Origin: CAVZOY01 sp963777095
Lineage (GTDB): Bacteria > Actinomycetota > Actinomycetes > Mycobacteriales > Geodermatophilaceae
NCBI GenBank assembly: GCA_963777095.1
Contig: CAVZOY010000002.1
Span: 558,001 to 622,000, forward strand
Length of the DNA: 64,000 bases
Direction of reading: 5' to 3'
Part shown: positions 17,993 to 27,604 of the stretch, in pieces
How the letters are laid out: every line of letters begins with the position of its first letter
Numbering within the stretch: the stretch's first letter is position 1
Notes under the pieces: model-generated
The model's input: the letters and a program-made list of their open reading frames with translations, nothing else
Database searches by the model: none
What the model was told of the DNA's origin: nothing
Made by a program: the position numbers and the translations under genes

Positions 17993-19568
17993 CTACCGGC
18001 AGTTGACGGCGTACGTCAGCGCGTCGACGAGGGCGTGCCACGACGCCTCGACGATGTTCGAGTGGACGCCGACGGTGGTCCACTCCCCCACGCCGTCGGT
18101 GGTGTCGATGAGCACGCGCGTGGTGGCGCTCGTGCCGCCCTTCCAGCCGAGGATGCGCACCTTGTAGTCGGCGAGCGCGACGTCGGCGAGCCGCGGGTAG
18201 CGGCTGACCAGCGCCTGGCGCAGCGCGTTGTCCAGGGCGTTCACGGGGCCGTTGCCCTCGGCGGTGGAGATGAGCCGCTCGCCGTCCACGTGCACCTTGA
18301 CCGTCGCCTCGCTGACGACGACGCCGTTGCCCCAGTGCTCGACGGAGGTCTTGTAGCTCTCCAGACTCGAACAGCGGCTGCGGAGCGTTCGGCAGCTGCG
18401 CGCGCAGCAGCAGCTCGAACGAGGCGTCGGCGGCCTCGAACGACCAGCCGTCGGCCTCGAGCACCTTGACCTGGTCGACGACGCGGCCGATCACGTCGGA
18501 GTGGCCGGCGAGGTCGACGCCGAGCTCCCGACCCTTGAGCTCGACCGACGCCCGGCCGGCCATCTCGGTGACCAGGATGCGCATGTCGTTGCCGACGACC
18601 GCCGGGTCGAGGTGGTTGTAGAGCTCCGGGCTCACCTTGATCGCGCTGGCGTGCAGGCCGGCCTTGTGCGCGAACGCCGACGCCCCCACGAACGGCTGGT
18701 GGTCGTTCGGCGCGATGTTGGCCAGCTCGGCGATCGCGTGGCTGACCCGCTGGAGCTCGGGCAGGCATGCCGCCGGCACGACGGGCAGGCCCATCTTGGT
18801 GACCAGGTTGCCGATCAGCGAGAAGGTGTCGGCGTTGCCGGCGCGCTCGCCGTAGCCGTTCGCCGTCCCCTGCACGTGGGTGACGCCGGCCTCGACCGCG
18901 GCGAGCGAGTTGGCGACGGCGCAGCCGGTGTCGTCCTGGCAGTGGATGCCGAGCTTCCCGTCCACCCGGGCACGGACGTCGGCGACGACCCGGCCGACGA
19001 CCATCGGCAGCATGCCGCCGTTGGTGTCGCACATGACCCCGACCTCGGCGCCGGCGGCGAACGCCGTCCGCAGCACCTCGACGCCGTAGTCGCGGTCGGC
19101 GGCGTAGCCGTCGAAGAAGTGCTCGCAGTCGAGGAACACCCGGCGGCCGTGCGAGACGAAGAACGCGACGGTGTCGCGCACCATCGCGAGGTTCTCCTCG
19201 AGGGTGGTGCGCAGCGCCTCGCGCACGTGCCGGACGTCGGACTTCGCGACCAGGCACACGACCGGCGTCTCGGCGTCCAGCAGCGCCCGGACCTGCGGGT
19301 CCTCCTCGACGCGGACGCCGGCCTTGCGGGTGGCGCCGAAGGCCACGAGCTGCGCGTGCTCGAGGTCGAGCTCCTTGCGGGCGCGGGCGAAGAACTCGGT
19401 GTCCTTGGGCAGTGCCCCCGGCCAGCCGCCCTCGATGAAGCCGACACCGACCTCGTCCATCAGCCGGGCGACGGCCAGCTTGTCGGCCACCGAGTAGCTG
19501 ATGCCCTCGCGCTGGGCGCCGTCGCGCAGGGTCGTGTCGAAGACGTGGAAGTCGGTCGCGGTCTGCAT
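17993..19568 (-). CDS. cimA: (R)-citramalate synthase (frame broken near 18365)
   Basis: This HMG-CoA-lyase-type enzyme condenses pyruvate and acetyl-CoA to citramalate, a threonine-independent route to 2-oxobutyrate and isoleucine. About 524 residues after removing one base. The catalytic N-terminus has FDTTLRDGAQREGISYS, and metal-binding histidines sit in GIHCQDDTGCAVAN-like order. The C-terminal LeuA-type allosteric domain includes YKVRILGWKGGTSATTRVLI. An extra base at about 18365 breaks PLFE from LESYKTSVEHWGNG. Upstream lie an 11-codon leader and a terminator hairpin (19607-19696), indicating attenuation. Confidence 0.92.
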
Positions 19569-19606
19569 GGGGAGCTCCGGGAGTCGGCGCACTCGGCCCG
19601 AACACG

Positions 19607-19634
19607 AAAAAGACCCCCCGGGAACGGGAGGTCT
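19607..19634 (-). terminator. Attenuator terminator of the cimA leader
   Basis: On the minus strand GACCTCCCG and CGGGGGGTC form a GC-rich hairpin around a short TTCC loop, followed at once by five T residues. It lies between the leader-peptide stop and cimA, 38 bases before the ATG. A U-run is rare in this GC-rich window and occurs again only at the ilvB attenuator among the sites I found. Confidence 0.82.
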
Positions 19635-19661
19635 GCGCGCGGTCGGGAGTCGACTGCGCGC
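19635..19661 (-). promoter_or_regulatory. Pause/anti-terminator hairpin of the cimA leader
   Basis: GCGCGC plus GTCG (19635-19645) pair with CGAC plus GCGCGC (19651-19661) around a 5-base loop, with one mismatch. The hairpin reaches the leader-peptide stop codon, as the 1:2 hairpin does in classical amino-acid attenuators. Confidence 0.6.
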
Positions 19662-19696
19662 TAGCTGAGAATGATGGTCGAGCGGGTGCGGGACAT
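19661..19696 (-). CDS. Leader peptide of cimA (MSRTRSTIILS)
   Basis: An 11-codon open frame with start ATG 19696 and stop TAG 19661-19663, encoding MSRTRSTIILS. Codons for Thr, Ile, Ile and Leu come just before the stop. Its end abuts a hairpin, then a terminator with a T-run, then cimA. When Ile- or Leu-tRNA is scarce, a stalled ribosome would be expected to disrupt the first hairpin and prevent termination. No strong Shine-Dalgarno precedes it, so leaderless translation is possible. The design parallels the ilvB leader at 29679-29714. Confidence 0.72.
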   Translation of the reverse strand: MSRTRSTIILS

Positions 19697-19847
19697 CGCC
19701 GTCGAGTAAAGCACGCCGGAGGGTTCGCCGGGCACCCCCGCGCCCGAGTGGATCCGCGCCGCCCGATCCGGGAACTGGCGGCGACACCTTGCGGCCCACA
19801 GCGGATTCCACGGCAGAATGCCCTTCACGCCACGGAAGGACGCACAG

Positions 19848-21345
19848 ATGCGCACGGTCGAGCACTGGATCAGCGGTCGGACCACCTCAGGGGACACCGC
19901 TCGGCACCCAGCCGGTCTGGGACCCGGCCACCGGGGCGCAGCAGGCCGAGGTCGTGCTCGGGTCGCCTGCGGACGTCGACGCGGCGGTGCGCGCGGCGAC
20001 GGAGGCGGCGACCGAATGGGGCGAGGCGTCGCTGTCGCGACGGGCCAAGGTGCTCTTCGCCTTCCGCGAGCTGGTCGCCGAGCGCGTCGACGAGCTCGCC
20101 GCGCTGGTCACCGCCGAGCACGGCAAGGTGCTCTCCGACGCCCGGGGCGAGGTGGAGCGCGGTCTCGAGGTCGTGGAGTTCGCATGCGGCATCCCGCACC
20201 TGCTCAAGGGCGCCTACTCCGACCAGGCCTCCGGCGGGGTCGACGTCTTCTCGCTGCGCCAGCCGCTCGGGGTGGTCGCCGGCATCACGCCGTTCAACTT
20301 CCCGGTGATGGTCCCGATGTGGATGCACCCGGTGGCGATCGCGTGCGGCAACGCCTTCGTGCTCAAGCCCAGCGAGCGGGACCCCTCGCCGTCCCTGCTG
20401 GTCGCCCGGCTGTGGCAGGAGGCCGGCCTGCCGGACGGCGTCTTCAGCGTCGTGCAGGGCGGCAAGGACGTCGTCGACGCGCTGCTCGACCACCCCGGGA
20501 TCGCCGCCGTGTCGTTCGTCGGCTCGACGCCGATCGCCCGCTACGTGCACCAGCGCGGCACGGCCGCCGGCAAGCGGGTCCAGGCACTGGGCGGCGCCAA
20601 GAACCACGCCGTCGTGCTGCCCGACGCCGACCTCGACATAGCGGCCGACAACCTCGTCTCGGCCGCGTTCGGCTCGGCCGGCGAGCGGTGCATGGCGGTC
20701 TCGGCGGCCGTCGCCGTCGGACCGGCGGGCGACGCGCTGGTCGACGTCCTGGCCGAGCGGGCGAAGGCGGTGACGGTCGGCCCGGGCACCGACCCGGCCA
20801 GCGAGATGGGCCCGGTGATCACCGCCGAGGCGCGGGACCGGATCACCGGCTACGTCGACTCCGGCGAGCGGCAGGGTGCCCGGGTCGCGGTCGACGGCCG
20901 CGGCCTGGTCGTCCCGGGCCACGAGGACGGCTTCTTCATCGGCCCGACCGTGCTGGACCGGGTGACGCCGGAGATGGACGCCTACCGCGACGAGATCTTC
21001 GGACCGGTGCTCTCCGTGCTCCGCGCCGGCACGGTCGACGAGGCGATCGCGCTGGTCAACGCCAACCCCTACGGCAACGGGACGGCGATCTTCACGTCCA
21101 GCGGCGCCGCCGCCCGCCGGTTCCAGCGCGAGGTGACCGTGGGGATGATCGGGATCAACGTGCCGATCCCGGTGCCGATGGCCTGGTACTCCTTCGGCGG
21201 CTGGAAGGACTCGCTGTTCGGGCAGAGCCGCATCCACGGCCCCGACGGCGTCGACTTCTACACGCGCTCGAAGGTGGTCACCCAGCGCTGGCCGGAGCCG
21301 TCGTCGATCGTCGCCGCGGGGCTGTCGTTCCCGACGTCCACCTGA
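19848..21345 (+). CDS. mmsA: Methylmalonate-semialdehyde dehydrogenase, CoA-acylating (frame broken near 19905)
   Basis: This aldehyde dehydrogenase oxidises (methyl)malonate semialdehyde to propionyl- or acetyl-CoA in valine and inositol catabolism. About 498 residues. The start ATG 19848 follows GGAAGGA. The first 18 residues (MRTVEHWISGRTTSGDT) are in one frame; a surplus C near 19905 shifts it to the long frame TQPVWDPATGAQQAEV. The catalytic cysteine is in SAGERCMAVSAAV. The motifs ITPFNFPVMVPMWM and PVPMAWYSFGGWKDSLFG distinguish MMSDH from other aldehyde dehydrogenases. It stands alone here, convergent with leuB. Confidence 0.93.
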
Positions 21346-21368
21346 CCCCGTCGAGGGTCGATCACGTT

Positions 21369-21428
21369 GCCGGCTCTTCTCGTGCCCTGCCTGCGCTGCA
21401 ACACCGGCCAGGCACGAGAAGAACCGGC
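21369..21428. terminator. Long inverted repeat between mmsA and leuB
   Basis: Eighteen-base arms (21369-21386 and 21411-21428) are complementary except for one position. They share the core TCTTCTCGTGCC/GGCACGAGAAGA, with a 24-base loop. The site lies between convergent genes, so a bidirectional terminator is likely. It is AT-richer than the surroundings. Confidence 0.6.
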
Positions 21429-21438
21429 ACGGCGGGGC

Positions 21439-22461
21439 TCAACCGCCGGCGAGCGCGGCCAGCCGGTCGCCGACCTCCGCCGTGCGCACAGGGCCCTGCG
21501 GGTCGCGGGTCGAGAGGTCGAAGGCCACCGCGGCGGTGACCTTGCGCGCCTGGTCGGGGTGGCCCAGGTGCTCGAGCAGCAGCCCGATCGACAGCACGGT
21601 CGCGGTCGGGTCGGCGATGCCCTGCCCGGCGATGTCGGGCGCCGACCCGTGCACCGGCTCGAACATGCTCGGGTTGGTCCCCGACACGTCGAGGTTGCCG
21701 CTGGCGGCCAGACCGATGCCACCGGTCACCGCGGCCGCGACGTCGGTGACGATGTCGCCGAACAGGTTGTCGGTGACGATCACGTCGTACCGGCCCGGGT
21801 CGGTGATGAAGAACATCGAGGCCGCGTCGACGTGCTGGTAGGCGACGGTGACCTCGGGGAACTCGGGCGCGAGCTCCTCGACCGTGCGCGACCACAGACC
21901 GCCGGCGTGGGTGAGCACGTTGGTCTTGTGGATCAGCGTGAGGTGCTGGCGCTCGCGGGCGGTGGCCCGCTCGAAGGCGTAGCGGACGACCCGCTCGACG
22001 CCGAAGGCCGTGTTGACGCTGACCTCGGTGGCGATCTCCTGCGGGGTGTCCTTGCGCAGGACGCCGCCGTTGCCGGCGTACGGGCCCTCGGTGCCCTCGC
22101 GGATGCAGAGCATGTCGATCTGGCCGGGCTCGGCGAGCGGGCTGCTGACGCCGTCGAAGAGCCGCGCCGGCCGCAGGTTGACGTGATGGTCCAGCTCGAA
22201 GCGCAGCCGCAGCAGCAGGCCGCGCTCGAGGATGCCGCTCGGGACGGTGGGGTCGCCGACGGCGCCGAGCAGGATCGCGTCGTGCCCGCGCAGCTCCTCG
22301 ATCACGGTGTCGGGTAGCAGCTCCCCCGTACTCCGCCAGCGCGCGGCGCCGAGGTCGTAATCGGTCGTCTCGACGTCGGGGACGATCGACCGGAGGACCT
22401 TCAGCCCCTCCGCCACGACCTCGGGGCCGATGCCGTCACCGGGGATCACTGCCAGGCGCAT
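21439..22461 (-). CDS. leuB: 3-isopropylmalate dehydrogenase
   Basis: This enzyme oxidatively decarboxylates 3-isopropylmalate in leucine synthesis. 340 residues, normal. The family start MRLAVIPGDGIGPEVVAEG is present, as are the substrate arginine region ELDHHVNLRPARLF and the metal-binding aspartates in DVIVTDNLFGDIVTD. The nucleotide end has GTNPSMFEPVHGSAPDIAG. ATG 22461 is preferred over GTG 22467 because AAGGAG lies eight bases upstream of the ATG but only two from the GTG. It follows serA by 16 bases and is probably cotranscribed with it. The gene is intact. Confidence 0.96.
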   Translation of the reverse strand: MRLAVIPGDGIGPEVVAEGLKVLRSIVPDVETTDYDLGAARWRSTGELLPDTVIEELRGHDAILLGAVGDPTVPSGILERGLLLRLRFELDHHVNLRPARLFDGVSSPLAEPGQIDMLCIREGTEGPYAGNGGVLRKDTPQEIATEVSVNTAFGVERVVRYAFERATARERQHLTLIHKTNVLTHAGGLWSRTVEELAPEFPEVTVAYQHVDAASMFFITDPGRYDVIVTDNLFGDIVTDVAAAVTGGIGLAASGNLDVSGTNPSMFEPVHGSAPDIAGQGIADPTATVLSIGLLLEHLGHPDQARKVTAAVAFDLSTRDPQGPVRTAEVGDRLAALAGG

Positions 22462-22477
22462 GGCCACGACTCCTTGG

Positions 22478-24080
22478 TCAGAACGGGTTGAGGTCCGCGG
22501 CGCGGGCCTCGCGCGCGCCGATGCGGCCGGCGATGTCGGCCAGCAGCTCCGGCGACACCGGGTTGTCGACGGTGACCGCCATCAGCGCCTCGCCGCCCTT
22601 GGTGGTGCGGCTGACCTGGGCGCCGGCGATGTTGACCGACGCCTCCCCGAGGGCCGCACCCACGGTGCCCACGACCCCGGGGCGGTCGGCGTAGGTGAAG
22701 AACAGCAGGTAACCCGACGCCTCGAGGTCGACCTCGAAGTCGGCGACCTCGGTCAGCCGCGGCGTCTGCCGCTTGCCGTAGAGCGTTCCCGAGACGGTCA
22801 CCTGGCGGCCGTCGGCCATGGCCCCGCGCACGGTGACGTGGTTGCGGTAGGTCGGGCTCTCCGGGTCGCTGGTGAGGGCGATCTCCAGGCCGCGCTGCTC
22901 GGCGAACAGCGGCGCGTTGACGTAGGTGACCTGCTCCTCGACGACGTCGGCGAAGATGCCGCGCAGCACCGCCAGCGACAGCACCGAGGTGTCGTACTCG
23001 GCCAGCTTGCCCCGGACGTCGACGGTGACCGACTGGGCCAGCCCGCCGGCGACCGCGGTGAAGACCCGGCCCAGCTTCTCGGCCAGGGGCAGGCCCGGGC
23101 GGACGTCCTCGGCCACCACGCCGCCGGCCTGCACGTTGACCGCGTCGGGCACGAACTCGCCCTGCAGCGCCAGCCGCACGGAGTGGGCGACGGCGGTGCC
23201 GGCCTTGTCCTGCGCCTCGGTGGTGGAGGCGCCCAGGTGCGGCGTCACCACGGTGTTCGGCAGGCCGAACAGGGGGCTGTCGGTGGTGGGTTCCTTGGCG
23301 TACACGTCGATGCCGGCCGCGCCGACCTGGCCGGACTTCAGCGCGTCGGCCAGTGCGGCCTCGTCGATCAGCCCGCCGCGCGCGGCGTTGACGACGATGA
23401 CGCCGCGCTTGGTCATGGCCAGCTGCTCGGCGCCGATGAGGCCCACGGTCTCCGGCGTCTTGGGCAGGTGGATGGAGATGAAGTCCGACTCGCGGAGCAG
23501 CTCCTCCAGCGACACCAGTCGGACGCCGAGCTGCGCGGCCCGCCCGGGCTGGATGTAGGGGTCGTAGGCGATCAGCTCGACGTCGAAGGCGGCCATCCGC
23601 TGGGCGAACAAGCACGCCGATGCGGCCCAGGCCGATGACGCCGACGGTCTTCTCGGTGACCTCGACGCCGGTGAACTTCGACCGCTTCCACTGCCCCTCG
23701 CGCAGCGACGCGTCGGCGGCCGGGACCTGGCGCGCGGCGGCCAGCAGCAGGGCGACGGCGTGCTCGGCGGCGCTGACGATGTTGGACGTCGGCGCGTTGA
23801 CCACCATGACACCGCGCTCGGTCGCGGCGGCGACGTCGACGTTGTCCAGGCCGATGCCGGCGCGGGCGACCACCTTCAGGTTCGGCGCGGCGGCCAGCGC
23901 CTCGGCGTCGATCTGGGTGGCGCTGCGGATCATCACGGCCGCGGCGTCGGCGAGCGCCGGCAGCAGCGCTGCCCGGTCCGCCCCGTCGACGTGCCGGATC
24001 TCGACCTCCGTCCCGAGCACCTCCAGGACGCTCGGTGCGAGCTCTTCGGCGATGAGGACGACGGGCAGGCTCGTGGTCAC
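22478..24080 (-). CDS. serA: D-3-phosphoglycerate dehydrogenase (frame broken near 23610)
   Basis: This is the first enzyme of serine synthesis. About 533 residues, the long actinobacterial type with an allosteric substrate-binding domain and a C-terminal ACT domain (SGYLLFFTYADRPGVVGTVG). The NAD-binding GLGRIG is at the end of the first frame. A surplus base near 23610 moves the reading to LFAQRMAAFDVELIAYDPY. Catalytic residues lie in VIVVNAARGGLIDEAAL and TPHLGASTTEAQ. The start is GTG 24080. serA-leuB order matches Rv2996c-Rv2995c. Confidence 0.94.
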
Positions 24081-24277
24081 GGGAGCACAGCGTAGGGAGC
24101 GCGGCGGCGGCGCCGACCGGCGGCCCGGGGTGAACGACCCCAGGCGCCAGGTCACCCGATCGGGCGGGCCGCCTCCGACGACACCCCGTAGGACGCGCGG
24201 CGTCCTTGCCCGGGACCGACGGGAGCCGACATCCTGGCTGTTCACGCCCGTCGATCGCCGGGCCGACGGAGGGGACC

Positions 24278-25135
24278 ATGACCAGCAACGAGCAGGACGA
24301 CCAGGACCGTCGCGACACCTCGCCGAACCCGACGGGGAGCAGCACGCCCGGGTACGGCCAGCAGTACGGGCAGCCCTCCTACGGCCAGGGCCACGGCGAG
24401 CAGCAGCCGTCCGGGCAGCAGTACGGCTCGCAGCCCCAGTACGGCCAGCAGCCCCAGTACGGGCAGCAGTACGGCTCCCAGCCGCAGTACGGCCAGCAGT
24501 CGCCGTACGGCCAGCAGCAGTACGGCTCCTACGGCGAGCAGGCCTCGTCCGGTCAGGCGCCGGCCCAGTACGGCGAGCAGTACGGACAGCAACCGGCGCA
24601 GTACGGGTCGTACGGCTACCCCGCCGCGACCGGTGGCTACGGGCAGTACGGGGAGTCGGCCGTTCCGGCGAAGCCCGCCGCGGTGACCATCGCCGCCGTC
24701 CTCGGCTTCATCTTCGGCGCCCTGGGCGTGCTGGTGACCCTGGGCTTCATCTTCGTGGGGGCCGTCGCCGGCGGTGCCGCGTCGTCCGACTTCGAGGACG
24801 CCATCCCGGGATTCAGCTCCGTCGCCGGAGCCATCGGCGGGGTCCTCATCGTCCTCGGCATCCTGGCGCTGGCGTGGACCGTGCTGATGATCTGGGGGTC
24901 GATCCGCGCGTTGTCCGGCCGCAGCCGTGTGCTGCTGATCGTCGGCGGGTCGATCGCGATCTTCTCGACCGGGCTGAGCTTCTTCGGCAGCCTCGGCGAC
25001 GAGAACACGACCGCCGGCGGCGTCGTCGTCTCGCTGCTCTTCTTCATCGCGTCGATCGCGATCGTGGTGCTGCTCTGCCTCAAGAGCTCGGCGGCCTTCT
25101 TCAACGCGCACCGGGCCCGCCGCGGCGTCCGCTGA
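24278..25135 (+). CDS. Membrane protein with a Tyr/Gly/Gln-rich low-complexity N-terminus
   Basis: 285 residues. Residues about 20-125 are almost entirely Y, G, Q, S and P in repeated YGQQ and QQYGSQPQYG units. Four hydrophobic helices then follow (IAAVLGFIFGALGVLVTLGFI, GGVLIVLGILALAWTVLMIW, VLLIVGGSIAIFSTGLSFF, VVSLLFFIASIAIVVLL). There is no signal peptide and no recognisable enzymatic motif. Good start: ATG 24278 after GGAGGGG. The next gene has a similar but shorter disordered N-terminus, so the two look like paralogues. Function unknown. The gene is intact, with a strong terminator 16 bases after the stop. Confidence 0.85.
   Translation: MTSNEQDDQDRRDTSPNPTGSSTPGYGQQYGQPSYGQGHGEQQPSGQQYGSQPQYGQQPQYGQQYGSQPQYGQQSPYGQQQYGSYGEQASSGQAPAQYGEQYGQQPAQYGSYGYPAATGGYGQYGESAVPAKPAAVTIAAVLGFIFGALGVLVTLGFIFVGAVAGGAASSDFEDAIPGFSSVAGAIGGVLIVLGILALAWTVLMIWGSIRALSGRSRVLLIVGGSIAIFSTGLSFFGSLGDENTTAGGVVVSLLFFIASIAIVVLLCLKSSAAFFNAHRARRGVR
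24352..24650 (+). repeat. In-frame coding repeats (YGQQ units)
   Basis: Imperfect tandem copies of 12-24-base units such as CAGTACGGCCAGCAG, all in frame inside the membrane-protein gene. Third positions vary while YGQ is kept, so the repeat is preserved at the protein level rather than being a recent DNA duplication. Confidence 0.75.
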
Positions 25136-25150
25136 CCCCTGCTCCTACAC

Positions 25151-25186
25151 ACGGCCGGCGTCCCCACGGGACGCCGGCCGTTCTTT
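25151..25186 (+). terminator. Rho-independent terminator
   Basis: A perfect 14-bp stem (25151-25164 with 25168-25181), a 3-base CAC loop and a downstream TTCTTT. It lies 15 bases past the stop of the upstream membrane-protein gene. Confidence 0.88.
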
Positions 25187-25299
25187 CACCCGACCGAGGT
25201 CACGGGCGTGTTGCAGAACACACGTCCTCGGCCCCGGAGCCCTAAACTCCGCCGCGATCCGCCAGAACGGCGGACGTCCGAGCAGGAGGAACGCGGCTC

Positions 25300-25854
25300 A
25301 TGTCGACCCCCACCGGTTCCGAGCAGAACTATCCGCAGGGGGGTGCGCCGCAGGGAGACCAGCCCGGCTGGAGCGCGTCCCCGCAGCCCGGCTACAACCC
25401 CCAGGGCTACAACCCCGCACCGGGGTACGACCCCGCCCCCTCGTACGCGGGCGGTCCGCCGGCCACCGGCCAGCGGCCCGGCATGGTGACCGCCGCGGGC
25501 ATCATCGGCATCGTCTGGGGTGCGCTCGGGCTCCTCTTCGGGCTCCTGGGGCTGGCCGTCGCCTTCTCCCTGCTCGGCGGGCTCTACGGCCTCCTGGTGC
25601 TGCTCTCGGTCGTCGTCTCCGGCGCCCTTCTCTGGGCAGGCATCCAGGTGGTGCAGGGCAAGTCCCCGCGACTGCTCCTGCTGATCAGCTACGTGGCCAT
25701 CGGCATCAACCTGCTGACCATGATCTGGGCAGCCACCCAGGGCGGGTCCTTCTTCACCGGCCTGCTGGGCTTCATCATCCCGGGTGTCGTCGTCTTCCTG
25801 CTGCTCAACCCGCAGTCCAAGCAGTACTACGCCTCGCAGGGCATCACGTACTGA
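25300..25854 (+). CDS. Small membrane protein with a Pro/Tyr/Gly-rich N-terminus
   Basis: 184 residues. The first 60 are low complexity (GYNPQGYNPAPGYDPAPSYAGG style) and the remainder holds four closely spaced hydrophobic helices ending PQSKQYYASQGITY. It resembles the preceding gene in architecture but not in detailed sequence. An AGGAGG-like ribosome-binding site precedes ATG 25300. No known domain can be assigned with confidence. The gene is intact. Confidence 0.83.
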   Translation: MSTPTGSEQNYPQGGAPQGDQPGWSASPQPGYNPQGYNPAPGYDPAPSYAGGPPATGQRPGMVTAAGIIGIVWGALGLLFGLLGLAVAFSLLGGLYGLLVLLSVVVSGALLWAGIQVVQGKSPRLLLLISYVAIGINLLTMIWAATQGGSFFTGLLGFIIPGVVVFLLLNPQSKQYYASQGITY

Positions 25855-25874
25855 GAGGACCCCGCGCTGACGAC

Positions 25875-25910
25875 GACGGCCCCCGCTCCCTCGAGGGAGC
25901 GGGGGCCGTC
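25875..25910. terminator. Perfect 36-base palindrome, probable bidirectional terminator
   Basis: Two 18-base arms are exact reverse complements with no loop bases, centred on CTCGAG. It sits between the convergent small membrane-protein gene and ilvC, 20 bases past the former. Confidence 0.8.
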
Positions 25911-25916
25911 GCACCA

Positions 25917-25968
25917 GGCCCCGTCCCGGGCACCGCCTGAGCTTGCGAAGGGTGGGGAGGACGGGGTC
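25917..25968. repeat. Hairpin-flanked intergenic repeat with core GAGCTTGCGA
   Basis: GGCCCCGTCC and GGACGGGGTC (near-complementary arms) flank a central GAGCTTGCGA at 25939-25948, just downstream of ilvC. The same 10-base core, followed by a G-rich run, recurs at 27629-27638 between ilvB and ilvN. This suggests a dispersed REP-like element. Confidence 0.4.
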
Positions 25969-25971
25969 CTT

Positions 25972-27001
25972 TCAGCCGCGGGACGCGGTCCCGGCGTAGT
26001 CGTCGGACGCCGACACCCAGCTCATCAGGCCGCGCAGCTGGCGGCCGGTCTCCTCGATCGGGTGCGCCTCGGCCTCGGCGCGACGGCGCTTGAAGTCCGG
26101 CGCCCCGGCGTCCTGGTCGGCGATGAAGTCCGCCGCCCAGGAGCCGTCCTTGATCGCGCGCGAGGACGTCCTGCATGGCGTCCTTCACGTGCTGGTCGAT
26201 GATCTTCGGGCCGGACGTGTAGTCGCCGTACTCGGCGGTGTCCGACACCGACCAGCGCTGCTTGGCGATGCCGCCCTCGTACATGAGGTCGACGATCAGC
26301 TTCAGCTCGTGCAGGCACTCGAAGTAGGCGACCTCGGGCTGGTACCCGGCCTCGGTGAGCGTCTCGAACCCGGCGGTGATCAGTGCGCTGGCGCCACCGC
26401 AGAGCACGGCCTGCTCGCCGAACAGGTCGGTCTCGGTCTCCTCGGCGAACGTCGTCCGGATGACGCCGGCGCGGGTGCCGCCGATCGCCTTGGCGTAGGA
26501 CAGCGCCAGCGGCAGGGCCGCGCCGCTGGCGTCCTGCTCCACGGCGACCAGGCAGGGCACGCCCTTGCCGTTCTCGAACTCGCGGCGCACCAGGTGGCCC
26601 GGGCCCTTGGGGGCGACCATCGCGACGTCGACCCCGGCCGGCGGCTTGATGTAGCCGAACCGGATGTTGAAGCCGTGGCCGAAGAACAGCGCGTCGCCGT
26701 CCTGCAGGTTCGGCTCGACCGACTCGGCGTACAGCGACCGCTGCACGTGGTCGGGCGCCAGGATCATGATCAGGTCGGCCTCGGCGGCCGCCTCGGCCGG
26801 CGTCACGACGCGCAGCCCCTCGGCCTCGGCCTTGGGCCGGCTCTTCGAGCCCTCGGGCAGCCCGACCCGGACGTCGACGCCCGAGTCGCGCAGCGACAGC
26901 GCGTGCGCGTGCCCCTGGCTGCCGTAGCCCAGGACGGCGACGGTGCGCCCCTGGATGATCGAGAGGTCGGCGTCGTCGTCGTAGAAGATCTCGGCGGCCA
27001 T
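25972..27001 (-). CDS. ilvC: Ketol-acid reductoisomerase (frame broken near 26156)
   Basis: This class I KARI converts acetolactate and acetohydroxybutyrate to dihydroxy acids. About 342 residues. The nucleotide loop GYGSQGHAHALSLRDSG and the NADPH-selecting PEGSKSRPKAEAEG are clear. The metal-binding domain has ETETDLFGEQAVLCGGAS and FECLHELKLIVDLMYEGG. A surplus base near 26156 interrupts VLAR; the C-terminus IKDGSWAADFIADQDAGAP to TASRG lies in the next frame and stops at 25972. ATG 27001 lies 56 bases after the ilvN stop. It is probably cotranscribed with ilvBN. Confidence 0.95.
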
Positions 27002-27057
27002 GCGGTGCGTGCTCCTTCGGGATGTCGCGGATGAGGCTCGGTCGGGCGGAGTGGGGT

Positions 27058-27573
27058 TCAGGCGCTGCGCTGGTCGACGGGGCGCAAGGTACCGGCGCCG
27101 CTCATGGCGCGCGGCCCCCGCCCCAGGGCGACGGTGCCCGACTGCGCCATCTCCTTGATGCCCAGCGGGGCGAGGACGGCCAGCAGCGCCTGCAGCTTGT
27201 CGGGGGTCCCGGTCGCCTCGAGGGTGACCGTGTCGGTGTTGACGTCGACGACGCGGGCGCGGAACAGCTGCGCGGTCTCGAGCACCTGCGTGCGGTCGGC
27301 CATCGGCGCGCGCACCTTGACCATCAGCAGCTCCCGCTGGACGGCGGACGCCGCGTCGAGCTCGACGATCTTGATCACCTCGATCAGCTTGTTCAGCTGC
27401 TTGGTGATCTGCTCCAGCGGCGCGTTCTCGGCGTCGACCACGATGGTCATCCGGGAGAGGTCGGGGTTCTCGGTGGGCCCGACGGCCAGCGACTCGATGT
27501 TGAAGCCGCGCCGGCTGAACAGCGCCGAGACGCGGGCCAGGACACCGGACTTGTTCTCGACCAGCACCGACAA
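27058..27573 (-). CDS. ilvN: Acetolactate synthase small (regulatory) subunit
   Basis: This regulatory subunit confers valine feedback on IlvB. 171 residues from TTG 27573. The ACT domain is LVENKSGVLARVSALFSRRGFN near the N-terminus, and the C-terminal half includes DVNTDTVTLEATGTPDKL. Homologues start a few residues earlier (RHTLSVLVEN). The codons for R-H-T are present in frame upstream, but no start codon precedes them. An ATG at 27587 is one base out of frame, so the true start is probably that ATG with a base missing at about 27578-27583. It lies between ilvB and ilvC. Confidence 0.9.
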   Translation of the reverse strand: MSVLVENKSGVLARVSALFSRRGFNIESLAVGPTENPDLSRMTIVVDAENAPLEQITKQLNKLIEVIKIVELDAASAVQRELLMVKVRAPMADRTQVLETAQLFRARVVDVNTDTVTLEATGTPDKLQALLAVLAPLGIKEMAQSGTVALGRGPRAMSGAGTLRPVDQRSA

Positions 27574-27604
27574 CGTGTGCCTGACATTGACGAAGTTCCT
27601 CTCC

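Noticed and set aside
24340..24650. Possible CRISPR or non-coding tandem array
   Set aside because: The repeats are in frame, irregular in length and encode YGQQ. There are no spacers of uniform size and no cas genes.
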